From contig NZ_CANLZR010000001.1 of the NCBI RefSeq assembly GCF_947495705.1, forward strand, positions 1-64,000: a DNA stretch of 64,000 bases, in the 5' to 3' direction. The position numbers and the translations under genes were made by a program. Source of the DNA: an uncultured Phycicoccus sp. (GTDB taxonomy: Bacteria > Actinomycetota > Actinomycetes > Actinomycetales > Dermatophilaceae). The notes under the pieces were generated by a model. That model saw only the letters and a program-made list of their open reading frames with translations. It did no database searches and had not been told where the DNA came from. Positions 34,561 through 44,743 of this stretch are shown piece by piece; the stretch's first letter is position 1, and each line of letters begins with the position of its first letter.

Positions 34561-36405
34561 GTGCCCCCCGCGCACCAGGACCCGACCCCGACCCCGACCC
34601 GCTCCCAGCGCCGGCGGTCCGTCCGCCGACGCCGGCCGTGGCGCGTCGGCATCATCGCCGGGCTCGTCGTCGCGGGGGTCGGGACCGCGGCCGGGGTGGC
34701 GCTGAACCAGCGCGAGGCGCCGACGTCCCCCGAGACCATGCCGACGTCGGTCGTCGGGGACCGGGTCGACACCCGCGGCGGGGTGGTGCACGCCCTGTCG
34801 CTGGGCCCGGTGACCACCTGGGACCCTCAGCGTCTCGCTTCCCGCAGCGACATGGCCTTCGCCGGCCGGGTGTTCGCCCGGACGCTCACCGCGTACGCAC
34901 CGAGCACCGACCCGCAGGACCAGGCACGCCTCGTCGGTGACCTCGCGACCGACACCGGCTCGCCCAGCGACGACCTCCGCTCGTGGACCTTCACCCTTCG
35001 CGACGACGTCCGCTGGCAGGACGGCACGCCGGTGACCTGCGAGGACGTGGCCTACGGCATCTCGCGCACGTTCGCGACCGCGGACATCACGGGCGGCCCG
35101 ACGGACGCCCTCGCGGTGCTCTCCATCCCCCGCAACAGCGACGGCACGAGCACCTACACGGGTCCCTACGCCACCGGCTCGGCGGCCGAGAAGGGGCAGG
35201 AGGCCTTCGACAAGGCCGTGGCCTGCGACGGCCAGAAGCTCACCTTCAGCCTGAGCACCCCGATCGGGGACTTCGACGAGATGCTCACCCAGCCCGCGTT
35301 CGGCCCCGTCAAGGAGTCCGCCGACCGCGGCGCCGAGAGCGCGTACGACGTCTTCTCGGCCGGCCCGTACATGCTCCGCGACGCGTGGGAGCCCGGCCGC
35401 GGGGGGACGTTCGTCCGCAACCCGCACTGGGATGCCGCGGCGGACCCGGTCCGCAAGGCCTACCCCGACGAGATCGTCTACCAGGAGGGGCTGGAGACCC
35501 AGACGGTCGCGCAGCAGGTGATGGCCGACAACGACACGGGCCGCCAGTCCGTCTCGCTGGGGTCGGCGCCGCCGGCCATCCAGCAGCACATCACCGCCGT
35601 GCCGAGCCTCGAGGAGCGCTCGGTCAACCCGCGCACCGGCATCGTCGACTACCTCGCGCCCAACACCAAGAGCCCGGTGTTCAAGGACCCAGAGGTCCGG
35701 CGCGCCCTGGCCGCGGCCACCAACCGGGATGCCTACGTGACGGCCATCGGCGGCACGTCGGCGGCCGACCCGTCGCTCTCGGTGCTGCCGCACGCGCTGC
35801 CCGCGTCGCACGACGCCGACCCCGTGGGCACCGGGATGCGGGGCGACCCGGAGCGGGCGAAGGCCATCCTCGCGGAGGCCGGGGTCGACGCCCCCGTGAA
35901 GTTCACCATCGCGTACCGGTCGGACCCCACGTCCGACAAGGCGGTGGCCGCCCTGGTGGCCGGGTGGCAGCAGGCCGGCTTCGAGCCCGAGACGCGGCCG
36001 ATCGCCGACGACTACTTCTCGACGATCGCCGACCCCGACGCGGCGGAGGAGATCGACGTCTTCTGGTCGAACTGGGCCCCGGCGTGGGCGTCGGCCTCCA
36101 CCGTGCTGCCGCCGCTGTTCGACAGCACGATCAACCTCACCGACGCGGGCCCGGGCCGCGACTACGGGTACTTCGCCGACAGCGACCTCGACGAGCAGAT
36201 GGGCAAGACGGCTGCGATCGTCGACCGCGCGGAGCGCGAGAAGGCGTGGGCGGACATCGACCGGCAGCTCCTGGAGCAGGGCGCCTACATCGGCCTCGCC
36301 GAGCGGCGGGCCCTGTACATCGCGGGGTCGGACGTGCGGAACCTCTCCGCGAACGCCGTGCTCGGCGGGGTCGTCGAGTTCGCCGACATCGCGGTGACGC
36401 AGTGA
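34561..36405 (+). CDS. LpqW-like SBP family 5 protein, TM-anchored, without lipobox
   Basis: A 614-residue protein. After a very basic start (RRRSVRRRRPWR) comes one hydrophobic helix (VGIIAGLVVAGVGTAAGVAL) with no lipobox cysteine, so it is an anchored or classically secreted protein. The rest is the SBP-5 fold: LRSWTFTLRDDVRWQDGTPVTCEDVAYGISRTF, GPYMLRDAWEPG, PEVRRALAAATNRDAYV. No transporter genes adjoin it. The order typA - SBP5-like - mshB matches mycobacteria, where the middle gene is lpqW, a regulator of mannoside (PIM/LAM) synthesis. I infer it is an LpqW counterpart, not a peptide importer. The GTG start is 6 bp past typA. Confidence 0.75.
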   Translation: MPPAHQDPTPTPTRSQRRRSVRRRRPWRVGIIAGLVVAGVGTAAGVALNQREAPTSPETMPTSVVGDRVDTRGGVVHALSLGPVTTWDPQRLASRSDMAFAGRVFARTLTAYAPSTDPQDQARLVGDLATDTGSPSDDLRSWTFTLRDDVRWQDGTPVTCEDVAYGISRTFATADITGGPTDALAVLSIPRNSDGTSTYTGPYATGSAAEKGQEAFDKAVACDGQKLTFSLSTPIGDFDEMLTQPAFGPVKESADRGAESAYDVFSAGPYMLRDAWEPGRGGTFVRNPHWDAAADPVRKAYPDEIVYQEGLETQTVAQQVMADNDTGRQSVSLGSAPPAIQQHITAVPSLEERSVNPRTGIVDYLAPNTKSPVFKDPEVRRALAAATNRDAYVTAIGGTSAADPSLSVLPHALPASHDADPVGTGMRGDPERAKAILAEAGVDAPVKFTIAYRSDPTSDKAVAALVAGWQQAGFEPETRPIADDYFSTIADPDAAEEIDVFWSNWAPAWASASTVLPPLFDSTINLTDAGPGRDYGYFADSDLDEQMGKTAAIVDRAEREKAWADIDRQLLEQGAYIGLAERRALYIAGSDVRNLSANAVLGGVVEFADIAVTQ

Positions 36406-37283
36406 GGGGACTCCTCGACGGCGTGCGGGTCGTCGGGGAGCGGCCCCGGCTCCTGTTCGTCCACGCGCACCCCGACGACGAGACGCTGACGACCGGGGTG
36501 GCGCTCGCCCACCACGCGGCCCGCGGGGACGACGTGCACGTCCTCACGTGCACCCTCGGCGAGGAGGGCGAGGTCATCCCCGGCCACCTCGCGCACCTCG
36601 AGGGCGCGCCGGGCGACCCGCTGGCCGCGCACCGGCGCGACGAGCTGGCCCGGGCCGTCGCCGCGCTGGGCGCGACGCTCCACCTGCTCGGCGCGGCCGG
36701 GCCCGACGGCGAGCCCGCGTTCCGGGACTCGGGGATGGCCGGGACGCCCGCCGCCACGCATCCGCGGGCGTTCGCCGGCGTCGCCCTGGCCACCGCGGCC
36801 GCCGCCGTCGGCGATGTGCTCGAGCGTGTCCGGCCCGACGTCGTCGTCACCTACGACGCCGGGGGCGGCTACGGGCACCCCGACCATGTCCGGACCCACG
36901 CGGCCACCCGGGCCGCGGTCGCGGCCCGTCCCGCCGCGGCCCGTCCGGTGCTGTACGGCACCCACACCCCCCTGACCTGGGCCACCGAGGACCGGCGGTG
37001 GCTGGCCGCGCACGTGCCCGCCGACGCCGGCTGGGTCGTCCCCGGGCCCGACAGCCCGTACCAGTCCGGCGTCGTGCCCGACGAGGTCGTCACCCATGCC
37101 GTCGTCGATGCCGAGGCGGTGCCCGCCCAGGAGCGGGCGCTGCGGGTGCACGAGACGCAGGTGGTGGTCGGCGACGGGTGGTACGCCCTCTCGAACCATG
37201 TCGTCTTCCGGCTCTCGGGCCGGGAGGGCTACGCCCGGCTCGACCCCGTCACGGGGCGGCCGATCCCAGAAGGAGCACCGTGA
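36402..37283 (+). CDS. mshB: N-acetyl-glucosaminyl-inositol deacetylase (mycothiol synthesis)
   Basis: A 293-residue PIG-L-fold zinc deacetylase. N-terminal LLFVHAHPDDETLTTG supplies zinc ligands, followed by the MshB-typical CTLGEEGEVIPG, FRDSGMAGTP and TYDAGGGYGHPDHVRTH. It removes acetate from GlcNAc-inositol, the second step of mycothiol synthesis. The length and motif set fit MshB better than the paralogue at 19553. GTG overlaps the stop of the LpqW-like gene (GTGA), and its own stop overlaps the next gene, so translation is coupled. Confidence 0.88.
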   Translation: MRGLLDGVRVVGERPRLLFVHAHPDDETLTTGVALAHHAARGDDVHVLTCTLGEEGEVIPGHLAHLEGAPGDPLAAHRRDELARAVAALGATLHLLGAAGPDGEPAFRDSGMAGTPAATHPRAFAGVALATAAAAVGDVLERVRPDVVVTYDAGGGYGHPDHVRTHAATRAAVAARPAAARPVLYGTHTPLTWATEDRRWLAAHVPADAGWVVPGPDSPYQSGVVPDEVVTHAVVDAEAVPAQERALRVHETQVVVGDGWYALSNHVVFRLSGREGYARLDPVTGRPIPEGAP

Positions 37284-37783
37284 GCGAGCACGACGTCGAC
37301 CTCGACCCGGCGCGGTTCCGGCAGGCCATGGGGCGACTCGTCGCCGGCGTCAGCGTGCTGACGACGACCTGCGACGGGCACGACCACGCGATGACCGCCG
37401 ACACCGTCACCTCCGTGTCGCTCGAGCCGCTGCTCGTGCTCGCCTGCGTCGAGACCGAGAGCCGCTTCCACGACGCCGTCATCGAGTGCGGCGTGTGGGG
37501 CGTCAGCGTGCTGAGCGCCGACCAGCGGCCACTGTCGGAGTGGTTCGCCACCCGGGGACGCCCCCTGCACGGCCAGCTCGACCGCGCCCCGTTCCGGCGA
37601 GGCGAGCACACGGGGGTCGCCCTGCTCGACGGCGCGCTGACCCACCTCGAGGTGCGGACGACCTCCACCCATCCGGCAGGTGACCATGTCATCGTGGTCG
37701 GTGAGGTCCTCGGCCTGGACATCCCCGACACCGTCGGGCCAGCCCTCGTCCACTACCGGGGCCGCTACGGGAGCATCGCATGA
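37280..37783 (+). CDS. Flavin reductase-domain protein
   Basis: A 167-residue FMN-binding split-barrel protein of the flavin reductase-like family. Motifs: FRQAMGRLVAGVSVLTTTCDG, AMTADTVTSVSLEPLLVLACV, ESRFHDAVIECGVWGVSVLSADQ, and the C-terminal ALVHYRGRYGSI. Such proteins bind FMN and act either as NAD(P)H:flavin reductases for a monooxygenase partner or as stand-alone enzymes; no monooxygenase is nearby. GTG 37280 has AGGAG 4 nt upstream and overlaps the mshB stop by 3 bp. Confidence 0.88.
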   Translation: MSEHDVDLDPARFRQAMGRLVAGVSVLTTTCDGHDHAMTADTVTSVSLEPLLVLACVETESRFHDAVIECGVWGVSVLSADQRPLSEWFATRGRPLHGQLDRAPFRRGEHTGVALLDGALTHLEVRTTSTHPAGDHVIVVGEVLGLDIPDTVGPALVHYRGRYGSIA

Positions 37784-39516
37784 CCGACCTGCTCGAACAC
37801 GCCCGCTGGGAGGAGCCCAGCTGGGAGGACCGCGTGCCCGGGCCGCGCCGCTGGCCGTGGGTGCTCCTCGGCGGCCTGGCCCTGCTCGGTGTCCTCTACG
37901 CCGGGGCGGCCTGGTGGTTCGGTGAGCGGGTCCCGCGCGGCACGACCGTGGCAGGGGTCGCCGTCGGTGGCCAGAGCGCCGCCGCGGCCGAGGCCACGCT
38001 CACCCGCGAGCTCGCGGCCCGGGCCGAGCAGCCGATCGTCCTCACCTCCAGCGCCGGCGAGGCCGAGCTGGACCCCGCCGAGGCGGGGGTCACGGTGGAC
38101 GTCGAGGCGACCGTGCGCGAGCTCACCGGCTTCAGCCTGGCGCCCCAGGACGTCTGGGCGCACGTCGCCGGCGGCTCCGCCGAGCCCGCGACGGTCGTCA
38201 TCGACGACGCCGCGTTCGCCAAGGCCGTCGACGCCGCCCGCAAGACCCTCGACGCCGAGCCCGAGGAGGGCTCCCTGTCGGTCGACGGGGGCACGGTCGC
38301 CTACACCGCGCCGGTGCGCGGCACCGACACCGACGCGGCCGCCACCGCCGACGTCGTCCGCCGCTGGTGGCCGGGCCAGCAGTCCGTGGAGGTCGTCGCC
38401 ACCGAGGTCTTCCCCACGGTCACCGCCGCGGAGCTGCAGCGGGTGCGGCGCGAGTTCGCCGACGTCGCGATGTCGGGGCCGGTCACGGTGGAGGCCAACG
38501 GTGTCGACTTCGAGATCGCCCCGGCCGACTTCGCCCCCGCGATCGACCTCACCCCGGCCGACGACGGCACGATCACCCCGAAGGCCAACGACACCGCACT
38601 GCGCAAGATCGTCCACGCGGCCGCCAAGGAGGCCGAGGCGGAGGTGGCGGCGCGCGACGCGGTCGTGACGTTCAAGGGTCGCACCCCGAGCGTCAAGCCG
38701 TCGGTCGTCGGCGTCCGGCTCGACGACGCCTCGATCTCGGCGGCGGTGTGGGCCGCGATCTCCTCCACCGAGCGCACCGCGACCGTGACGACGAAGACGG
38801 TCCAGCCCGAGTTCACGACGAAGATCGCCAAGGCCACGCTGCCGAAGGAGACGATCTCGAGCTTCACGACCTACTTCGACGCCGGGGGCGCGCGCGTGCA
38901 CAACATCAAGCTCGCGGCGCGGACCATCAACGGCACCTACGTCCCGCCCGGCGAGCAGTTCAGCATGAACGCCGTGCTCGGCGAGCGCACCCCGGAGAAG
39001 GGCTACAAGCAGGCGGGGATCATCCGGTACGGCCGCCTCGCCGAGAGCTACGGCGGCGGCATCTCGCAGGTGTCGACGACGATCTTCAACGCCTCGTTCT
39101 TCGCCGGGGTCCAGCTGGACGCCTGGCAGGCCCACTCGTTCTACATCTCGCGCTACCCCGAGGGCCGTGAGGCCACCATCTCCTGGCCCGACCTGCACAA
39201 CAAGTGGACCAACACCCTCGACGGCGGGATCCTCGTGCAGGCCACGACGACCGACACCTCCATCACCGTCACGTACTACGGCACGAAGAAGTACGACGTC
39301 GAGGCGACCAAGAGCAAGCGCTACGACATCGTCAAGCCGAAGAAGGTCGTCGACGACAGCGAGTCGTGCAAGCCCCAGAACCCCGTCGACGGGTTCAAGG
39401 TGGACATCGGCCGGATCTTCCGCCAGCAGGGCAAGGTCGTCAAGACGCAGTCGTTCACGACCCGCTACGACCCCGCCGACGACATCACCTGCCGGTCCAG
39501 CGGCTCGGCGGGCTGA
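37780..39516 (+). CDS. VanW family protein with peptidoglycan-binding-like repeats
   Basis: A 578-residue envelope protein: cytosolic head, one TM helix (about 27-48, [23 protein letters not shown]), then two PG-binding-4-type domains (about 50-330) and the VanW domain (about 370-500) with [29 protein letters not shown] and [22 protein letters not shown]. It faces the outside of the membrane and probably acts in cell-wall maintenance; VanW function remains undefined. ATG overlaps the flavin reductase stop by 4 bp. Last gene of the typA operon. Confidence 0.9.
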   Translation: MTDLLEHARWEEPSWEDRVPGPRRWPWVLLGGLALLGVLYAGAAWWFGERVPRGTTVAGVAVGGQSAAAAEATLTRELAARAEQPIVLTSSAGEAELDPAEAGVTVDVEATVRELTGFSLAPQDVWAHVAGGSAEPATVVIDDAAFAKAVDAARKTLDAEPEEGSLSVDGGTVAYTAPVRGTDTDAAATADVVRRWWPGQQSVEVVATEVFPTVTAAELQRVRREFADVAMSGPVTVEANGVDFEIAPADFAPAIDLTPADDGTITPKANDTALRKIVHAAAKEAEAEVAARDAVVTFKGRTPSVKPSVVGVRLDDASISAAVWAAISSTERTATVTTKTVQPEFTTKIAKATLPKETISSFTTYFDAGGARVHNIKLAARTINGTYVPPGEQFSMNAVLGERTPEKGYKQAGIIRYGRLAESYGGGISQVSTTIFNASFFAGVQLDAWQAHSFYISRYPEGREATISWPDLHNKWTNTLDGGILVQATTTDTSITVTYYGTKKYDVEATKSKRYDIVKPKKVVDDSESCKPQNPVDGFKVDIGRIFRQQGKVVKTQSFTTRYDPADDITCRSSGSAG

Positions 39517-39529
39517 GCGGCCCGAACGG

Positions 39530-40537
39530 TCAGGCGCGGCGGAGCGTCACGTAGTCGTGGTGCGGGGTGAAGCCGTGCCGCCGGTACAGGGCCTGGGCCG
39601 CCGCGTTGTCGGTGTCGGTCTGCAGGTGCAGCGAGCGCACCCGGCGGCGGCGAGCCTGCGCGGCCAGCGCCCCGAGAACGGCGGTGGCGAGCCCGCGGCG
39701 GCGGGCGGCCGGCGCCACCCACATCGCCGCCACCCCGCCCCACGCGGAGGCCACGCCGAGGCGGCCCACCGCGAGCACCGCGCCGTCGGCCTGCTCGACC
39801 GACGCGAACACCTGCTCGGGCGACCCGGTGAGCACGGCCCGCGCGGGGCCGAGGGGTGCGTGCCGGTACTGCGTGAAGGCGGCGAGCCAGGCCTCGTCCA
39901 AGGCGGGGGAGCACCTCACCTCCGGCGGGTCGCTCGCGGCGGTCGAGGCGAGAACCGCGTCGACGGCGGCCGTCATCGTCGTCGTCGGCACCCGGCGCGC
40001 GTAGCCACGGTCGAGGAGGAGGGCGCCCAGGGGGTCCGCGGCGACGTCGCTGCCGACGGGCCCGGCCACGGTGAGTGCGGGGGGCAGGCCGCGGGCGTCG
40101 TACCAGCGCTCGACCGCGTCGACGGCCCGGGCCAGCGGCAGGCCGGGGTCGCCGGCCGTCATCACCGAGTTGGCGCGCTGGGTGAAGCCGCCGGACGCCC
40201 GGAGCACCCACCCGCCGAGCTGCTCGGACTCCGCCGCTGGCCAGGCGCCGACCATGACGCGCTGGAGGTCCGCGGCCGACAGGGCGCGATGCGGCGCGCC
40301 GCGGCGGGCCGGCGCGGGCGGGATCTCCTTGACGGCGGTCACGGTGTGCGGGGCGACCGTCACCTCACCTCGGCGGGTCAGCACGACGAGCCGGTCCCGG
40401 TCGGCGTGGACGAGGTCGCCGACCACGTCGGTGAGCGTGGCGCCGGTGCGCGGGTCGGGGGCGGGGAGCCGGTGCCGGACGACGACCCTCGACCCGACGG
40501 GTGGAAGCCCCGCGAGCCCCTGCTCCGACGCCTCCAT
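39530..40537 (-). CDS. GNAT acetyltransferase with N-terminal SH3-like domain
   Basis: A 335-residue protein. Residues about 1-75 form a small beta-rich domain ([17 protein letters not shown] ... [28 protein letters not shown]). About 95-335 is a double GNAT-like region, ending in the acetyl-CoA loop [21 protein letters not shown] and [21 protein letters not shown]. Substrate unknown; the N-terminal extension is typical of an actinobacterial family found next to fdxA. It is divergent from fdxA with only 21 bp between the start codons, and TACTAT lies 7 nt before its ATG. Confidence 0.82.
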   Translation of the reverse strand: MEASEQGLAGLPPVGSRVVVRHRLPAPDPRTGATLTDVVGDLVHADRDRLVVLTRRGEVTVAPHTVTAVKEIPPAPARRGAPHRALSAADLQRVMVGAWPAAESEQLGGWVLRASGGFTQRANSVMTAGDPGLPLARAVDAVERWYDARGLPPALTVAGPVGSDVAADPLGALLLDRGYARRVPTTTMTAAVDAVLASTAASDPPEVRCSPALDEAWLAAFTQYRHAPLGPARAVLTGSPEQVFASVEQADGAVLAVGRLGVASAWGGVAAMWVAPAARRRGLATAVLGALAAQARRRRVRSLHLQTDTDNAAAQALYRRHGFTPHHDYVTLRRA

Positions 40538-40544
40538 GCGGTGA

Positions 40545-40551
40545 ATAGTAT
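40545..40551. promoter_or_regulatory. Overlapping -10 elements of a bidirectional leaderless promoter (GNAT / fdxA)
   Basis: The sequence ATAGTAT reads TAGTAT (40546-40551) on the plus strand and TACTAT (40550-40545) on the minus strand. Each hexamer ends 7 nt before a start codon: fdxA ATG at 40559 and GNAT ATG at 40537. Confidence 0.6.
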
Positions 40552-40558
40552 GAGTGGC

Positions 40559-40885
40559 ATGACGTACGTGATCGCGCAGCCCTGTGTGGACCTGAAGGAC
40601 AAGGCCTGCATCGAGGAGTGCCCCGTCGACTGCATCTACGAGGGTGAGCGCAGCCTCTACATCCACCCCGACGAGTGCGTCGACTGCGGGGCGTGCGAGC
40701 CGGTCTGCCCGGTCGAGGCGATCTACTACGAGGACGACGTCCCCGAGCAGTGGGCCGACTACTACAAGGCGAACGTCGAGTTCTTCGACGACCTCGGCAG
40801 CCCCGGCGGTGCCGCGAAGCTCGGGGTCATCCCCAAGGACCACCCGATCATCGCCGACCTGCCACCCCAGGAGCACGACGAGTGA
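40559..40885 (+). CDS. fdxA: Seven-iron ferredoxin
   Basis: A 108-residue [3Fe-4S][4Fe-4S] ferredoxin. Cluster motifs are C-x7-C-x3-C ([13 protein letters not shown]) followed by PVDC, and [12 protein letters not shown]. The C-terminal extension ([17 protein letters not shown]) is typical of actinobacterial FdxA/FdxC. It carries electrons for P450s or other redox enzymes. ATG 40559 gives the canonical MTYVIAQ start; an in-frame ATG nine bases upstream is inside the -10 element and can be discounted. It is followed 4 bp later by dapC. Confidence 0.95.
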   Translation: MTYVIAQPCVDLKDKACIEECPVDCIYEGERSLYIHPDECVDCGACEPVCPVEAIYYEDDVPEQWADYYKANVEFFDDLGSPGGAAKLGVIPKDHPIIADLPPQEHDE

Positions 40886-40889
40886 GCGG

Positions 40890-42038
40890 GTGCTGACCCT
40901 CCCCGACTTCCCGTGGGACTCGCTCGCGGCGGTCAAGGAGCGGGCGAGTGCCTTCGCCGACCCCGACCTCCCGGGCGCTGCCGGCCACGGCCTGGTCGAC
41001 CTCTCGGTCGGGACCCCCGTCGACCCCACCCCCGACGTCGTGCGCGCGGCGCTCGCTGCTGCCGCCGACGCCCCGGGCTACCCCCAGACCCACGGCACCG
41101 CCGACCTCCGCGAGGCGGTCGCGGTGTGGTTCGCGGCGCGCCGTGGGGTCCCCGACCTCGACCCCGCCGGGGTGCTGCCGACGATCGGGTCCAAGGAGCT
41201 CGTCGCCTGGCTGCCGACGCTGATGGGCCTCGGCCCCGGCGATGTCGTCGCCTTCCCGCGGGTCGCGTACCCGACGTACGACGTGGGGGCCCGGCTCGCC
41301 CGGGCGGAGCCGATGGCCGTCGACTCGCTCACTGCGCTCGGGCCTCTCACGCGCGCGACGACGCCGAAACTGTTGTGGCTCAATACTCCTGGCAACCCCA
41401 CGGGCAAGGTGCTCGGCGTGGAGCATCTGGCGAAGGTGGTCGGCTGGGCCCGTGAGCACGGGGTGGTCGTGGCCTCCGACGAGTGCTACGCGGAGCTCGA
41501 CTGGCGGCCCCGCCGCGACGGGTCGACCGAGCCGCCGTCGACCCCGTCGATCCTGGACCCCCGGGTGTGCGGCGGCTCGCACGACGGCCTGCTCGCCGTG
41601 TACTCGCTCTCGAAGCAGTCGAACCTCGCGGGGTACCGGGCCGCGTTCGTCGCCGGGGACGCCGCCCTGGTCGGCCGGCTCCTCGAGGTGCGCAAGCACG
41701 CCGGGATGATCGTGCCCTGGCCGGTCCAGCGCGCGATGCTCGCCGCTCTCGGCGACGCCGCGCACGTGGAGCAGCAGAAGGGCCGGTACGCGGCGCGCCG
41801 TGCGGTGCTGCGCCCGGCCGTGGAGGCCTTCGGGCTGCGCGTCGACGACTCCGAGGCCGGGCTCTACCTGTGGGCGAGCGCCGACGAGCCGGGCCGCGTC
41901 ACGGCCGACCGGCTGGCCGGCCGGGGCATCCTCGTGGCTCCCGGCGACTTCTACGGGGCGGCCGGGCGGAACCACGTCCGGATCGCCCTGACCGCCACCG
42001 ACGAGCGCGTGGAGGCGGCGGCCGCCCGCCTGGTCTGA
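40890..42038 (+). CDS. dapC: Succinyldiaminopimelate transaminase
   Basis: A 382-residue fold-type I PLP aminotransferase. PLP lysine lies in VYSLSKQSNLAGYR, the Asn/Asp/Tyr pattern in LWLNTPGNPTGK and VVASDECYAEL, and the substrate arginine near GRNHVRIALT. Next to fdxA in the same order as in mycobacteria, where it makes N-succinyl-LL-2,6-diaminopimelate in lysine and peptidoglycan synthesis. GTG at 40890 is 4 bp after the fdxA stop; the N-terminus LPDFPWDSL supports it. Confidence 0.92.
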   Translation: MLTLPDFPWDSLAAVKERASAFADPDLPGAAGHGLVDLSVGTPVDPTPDVVRAALAAAADAPGYPQTHGTADLREAVAVWFAARRGVPDLDPAGVLPTIGSKELVAWLPTLMGLGPGDVVAFPRVAYPTYDVGARLARAEPMAVDSLTALGPLTRATTPKLLWLNTPGNPTGKVLGVEHLAKVVGWAREHGVVVASDECYAELDWRPRRDGSTEPPSTPSILDPRVCGGSHDGLLAVYSLSKQSNLAGYRAAFVAGDAALVGRLLEVRKHAGMIVPWPVQRAMLAALGDAAHVEQQKGRYAARRAVLRPAVEAFGLRVDDSEAGLYLWASADEPGRVTADRLAGRGILVAPGDFYGAAGRNHVRIALTATDERVEAAAARLV

Positions 42039-42145
42039 GGGGGAGCGGGCCGGCTGCGGGAATGCCCCCATTTCACGGTGTGCCTACGGGCGGGTAGGGT
42101 CGAAAGGACGTCCGACCCCCGACGAAACCCCCCAAGGATCGCGAC

Positions 42146-43432
<1,287 letters not shown>

Positions 43433-43458
43433 CCCACCCCTCCACCCCTCCACCCCCG

Positions 43459-43546
43459 CGCTTCCCGACTTCTCATGCTCGCGTCCGCGCGACACGCCGG
43501 TTCCGGCGCTGTCGACGCGGACGCCGGCATGAGAAGTGGGGGAGCG
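43459..43546. repeat. Palindromic repeat element, copy A
   Basis: An 88-bp hairpin after gltA. The 22-bp arms at 43468-43489 and 43516-43537 (ACTTCTCATGC / GCATGAGAAGT ends, GCGTCCGCG inner part) differ at two positions. The loop forms a second stem (CGACACGCCGG with CCGGCGCTGTCG). Outer pairing reaches 43459/43546. Copy B lies at 44652. Between here and the next gene are two TCGTCCACA sequences (43565, 43594) and nothing else clear. Confidence 0.75.
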
Positions 43547-43653
43547 GGCGGTGCGTCACGCGCGTCGTCCACAGGCCCGCGCCCGGCGCTCGGTCGTCCA
43601 CAACCTGACGTCCACGCCGCTCCGGCCGCACACCGCGGTGTCAGGGTCCGGGA

Positions 43654-44688
43654 GTGCTCTCCCTCGACCCGTTGCCGCTCGCGTTCGACCGACGCGACGC
43701 GATGCGCGCCGGGTGGACGCGCCACCAGTTCCATCGGCGGGTGGCCGCCCCCGACGTCGTCGAGGTGGCACCGCGGCTCTTCGCCGACGCCGTGTCCTGG
43801 CACCTCGCCGGCCGCGACGAGCGGCACCGGGCTCTCGCCCGCCAAGCGGAGGCGAGGTACGGCGGAGCCGTCGTCAGTCATGCGTCGGCGGCGCTCCTGC
43901 ACCGCCTCCCGAGCCCGCGGTTCCTCGACGACGCGGTCGTGCTCACCGGTGACAAGGAGCATCCGGTCGGCGACGACGCCGCGTGGGTGCGGCTGCAGCG
44001 CTCCCGCCTGCCCGACCGGCTGACGACCGAGGTCGACGGGGTGCGCGTCACCTCGCTCGCCCGCACCGCGGTCGACTGCCTCCGGGTCCTGCCGCGGATG
44101 GACGGGCTCGCCGTTGCCGACGCCGTGGTCCGCGGCGGCGTCGTGCCGGGCGAGCTCGTCGCCGTCCGGCAGGCCCAGGCCCGCTGGCCGGGTGCGCGGA
44201 CCGCGCGCTGGGGGATCGGGGTGGTCGACGGGCGACGGGAGTCGTGGCTCGAGTCCGCCTCGGTCGCGGTCCTCGACGGGTGGCTCCCGCTGCCCGTGCC
44301 GCAGGTCGAGGTCCGTGACCGCGCGAGTGGCCTGTTCATCGCGCGCGTCGACAACTTCTGGCGCGGCCTCCGGGTCGTGGGTGAGGCCGACGGCGTGGCC
44401 AAGTACCGCGGGCTAGACGGAGCCGACCCCTCCGAGCAGGCCGTCACGGACCGGCTGATCGCAGCCTCCATCCGGGCCGACCGGCTCCGCGACCTCGGCC
44501 TCGGGGTCGTTCGCTGGGGCGCGAGCGACCTGCGGGCGCCGGGCGTCCTGAGCGCCCGGGTGCGCGCAGCCCGCCCGACCGGACCGTGTCGGGCCGAGCT
44601 CAGCTGCGGCGTCTGCGGTGCGGGGCTCGAGGACTGCCGCTGCGCCCCCGCACTTTTCATGCCCACGTCCGCGCAGGAGGCCGCCTGA
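43654..44688 (+). CDS. AbiEi/DUF559-like protein with possible PD-(D/E)XK C-terminal domain
   Basis: A 344-residue protein. The N-terminal region (FDRRDAMRAGWTRHQFHRRV) looks like the winged-helix start of AbiEi-type antitoxin-like proteins. The middle carries SHASAALLHRLP and GVRVTSLARTAVDCLR, both typical of that family. The C-terminal part (IARVDNFWRGLRVVGEADGVAKYRG) has the D...E-x-D...K spacing of Vsr/DUF559-like nuclease folds. No toxin partner (AbiEii nucleotidyltransferase) adjoins. The last about 12 codons (LFMPTSAQEAA) are inside palindromic copy B, so the end of the protein may be repeat-derived. Function unproven. Confidence 0.65.
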   Translation: MLSLDPLPLAFDRRDAMRAGWTRHQFHRRVAAPDVVEVAPRLFADAVSWHLAGRDERHRALARQAEARYGGAVVSHASAALLHRLPSPRFLDDAVVLTGDKEHPVGDDAAWVRLQRSRLPDRLTTEVDGVRVTSLARTAVDCLRVLPRMDGLAVADAVVRGGVVPGELVAVRQAQARWPGARTARWGIGVVDGRRESWLESASVAVLDGWLPLPVPQVEVRDRASGLFIARVDNFWRGLRVVGEADGVAKYRGLDGADPSEQAVTDRLIAASIRADRLRDLGLGVVRWGASDLRAPGVLSARVRAARPTGPCRAELSCGVCGAGLEDCRCAPALFMPTSAQEAA

Positions 44689-44721
44689 CCGGGGTGTCGG
44701 GCGGACGCCGGCCTGAAAAGT
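44652..44721. repeat. Palindromic repeat element, copy B (inverted relative to A)
   Basis: Arms 44652-44673 and 44700-44721 (ACTTTTCATGC ... GCCTGAAAAGT) pair with four mismatches in 22. Its reverse complement aligns with copy A over the arms and the CGACAC-CCGGT loop start, so the two are the same element in opposite orientation. It overlaps the 3' end of the AbiEi-like gene. Confidence 0.7.
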
Positions 44722-44743
44722 CGGGAAAGAGCGGGGGAGGGGG

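Noticed and set aside
34561-36405. Peptide transporter binding protein working with the operon at 26451-32410
   Set aside because: That operon has its own lipoprotein; this gene lies on the other strand in the typA-mshB operon and lacks a lipobox, so LpqW-like function fits better.
39530-40537. Mycothiol synthase (MshD), because it is a double-GNAT-like protein near mshB
   Set aside because: The N-terminal SH3-like domain and motif order differ from MshD, and the gene is tied to fdxA rather than mycothiol genes.
43565-43602. Two TCGTCCACA sequences resembling DnaA boxes
   Set aside because: Each deviates from TTGTCCACA, only two occur, and no dnaA/dnaN/gyrB context or AT-rich region is present, so an origin is unlikely.
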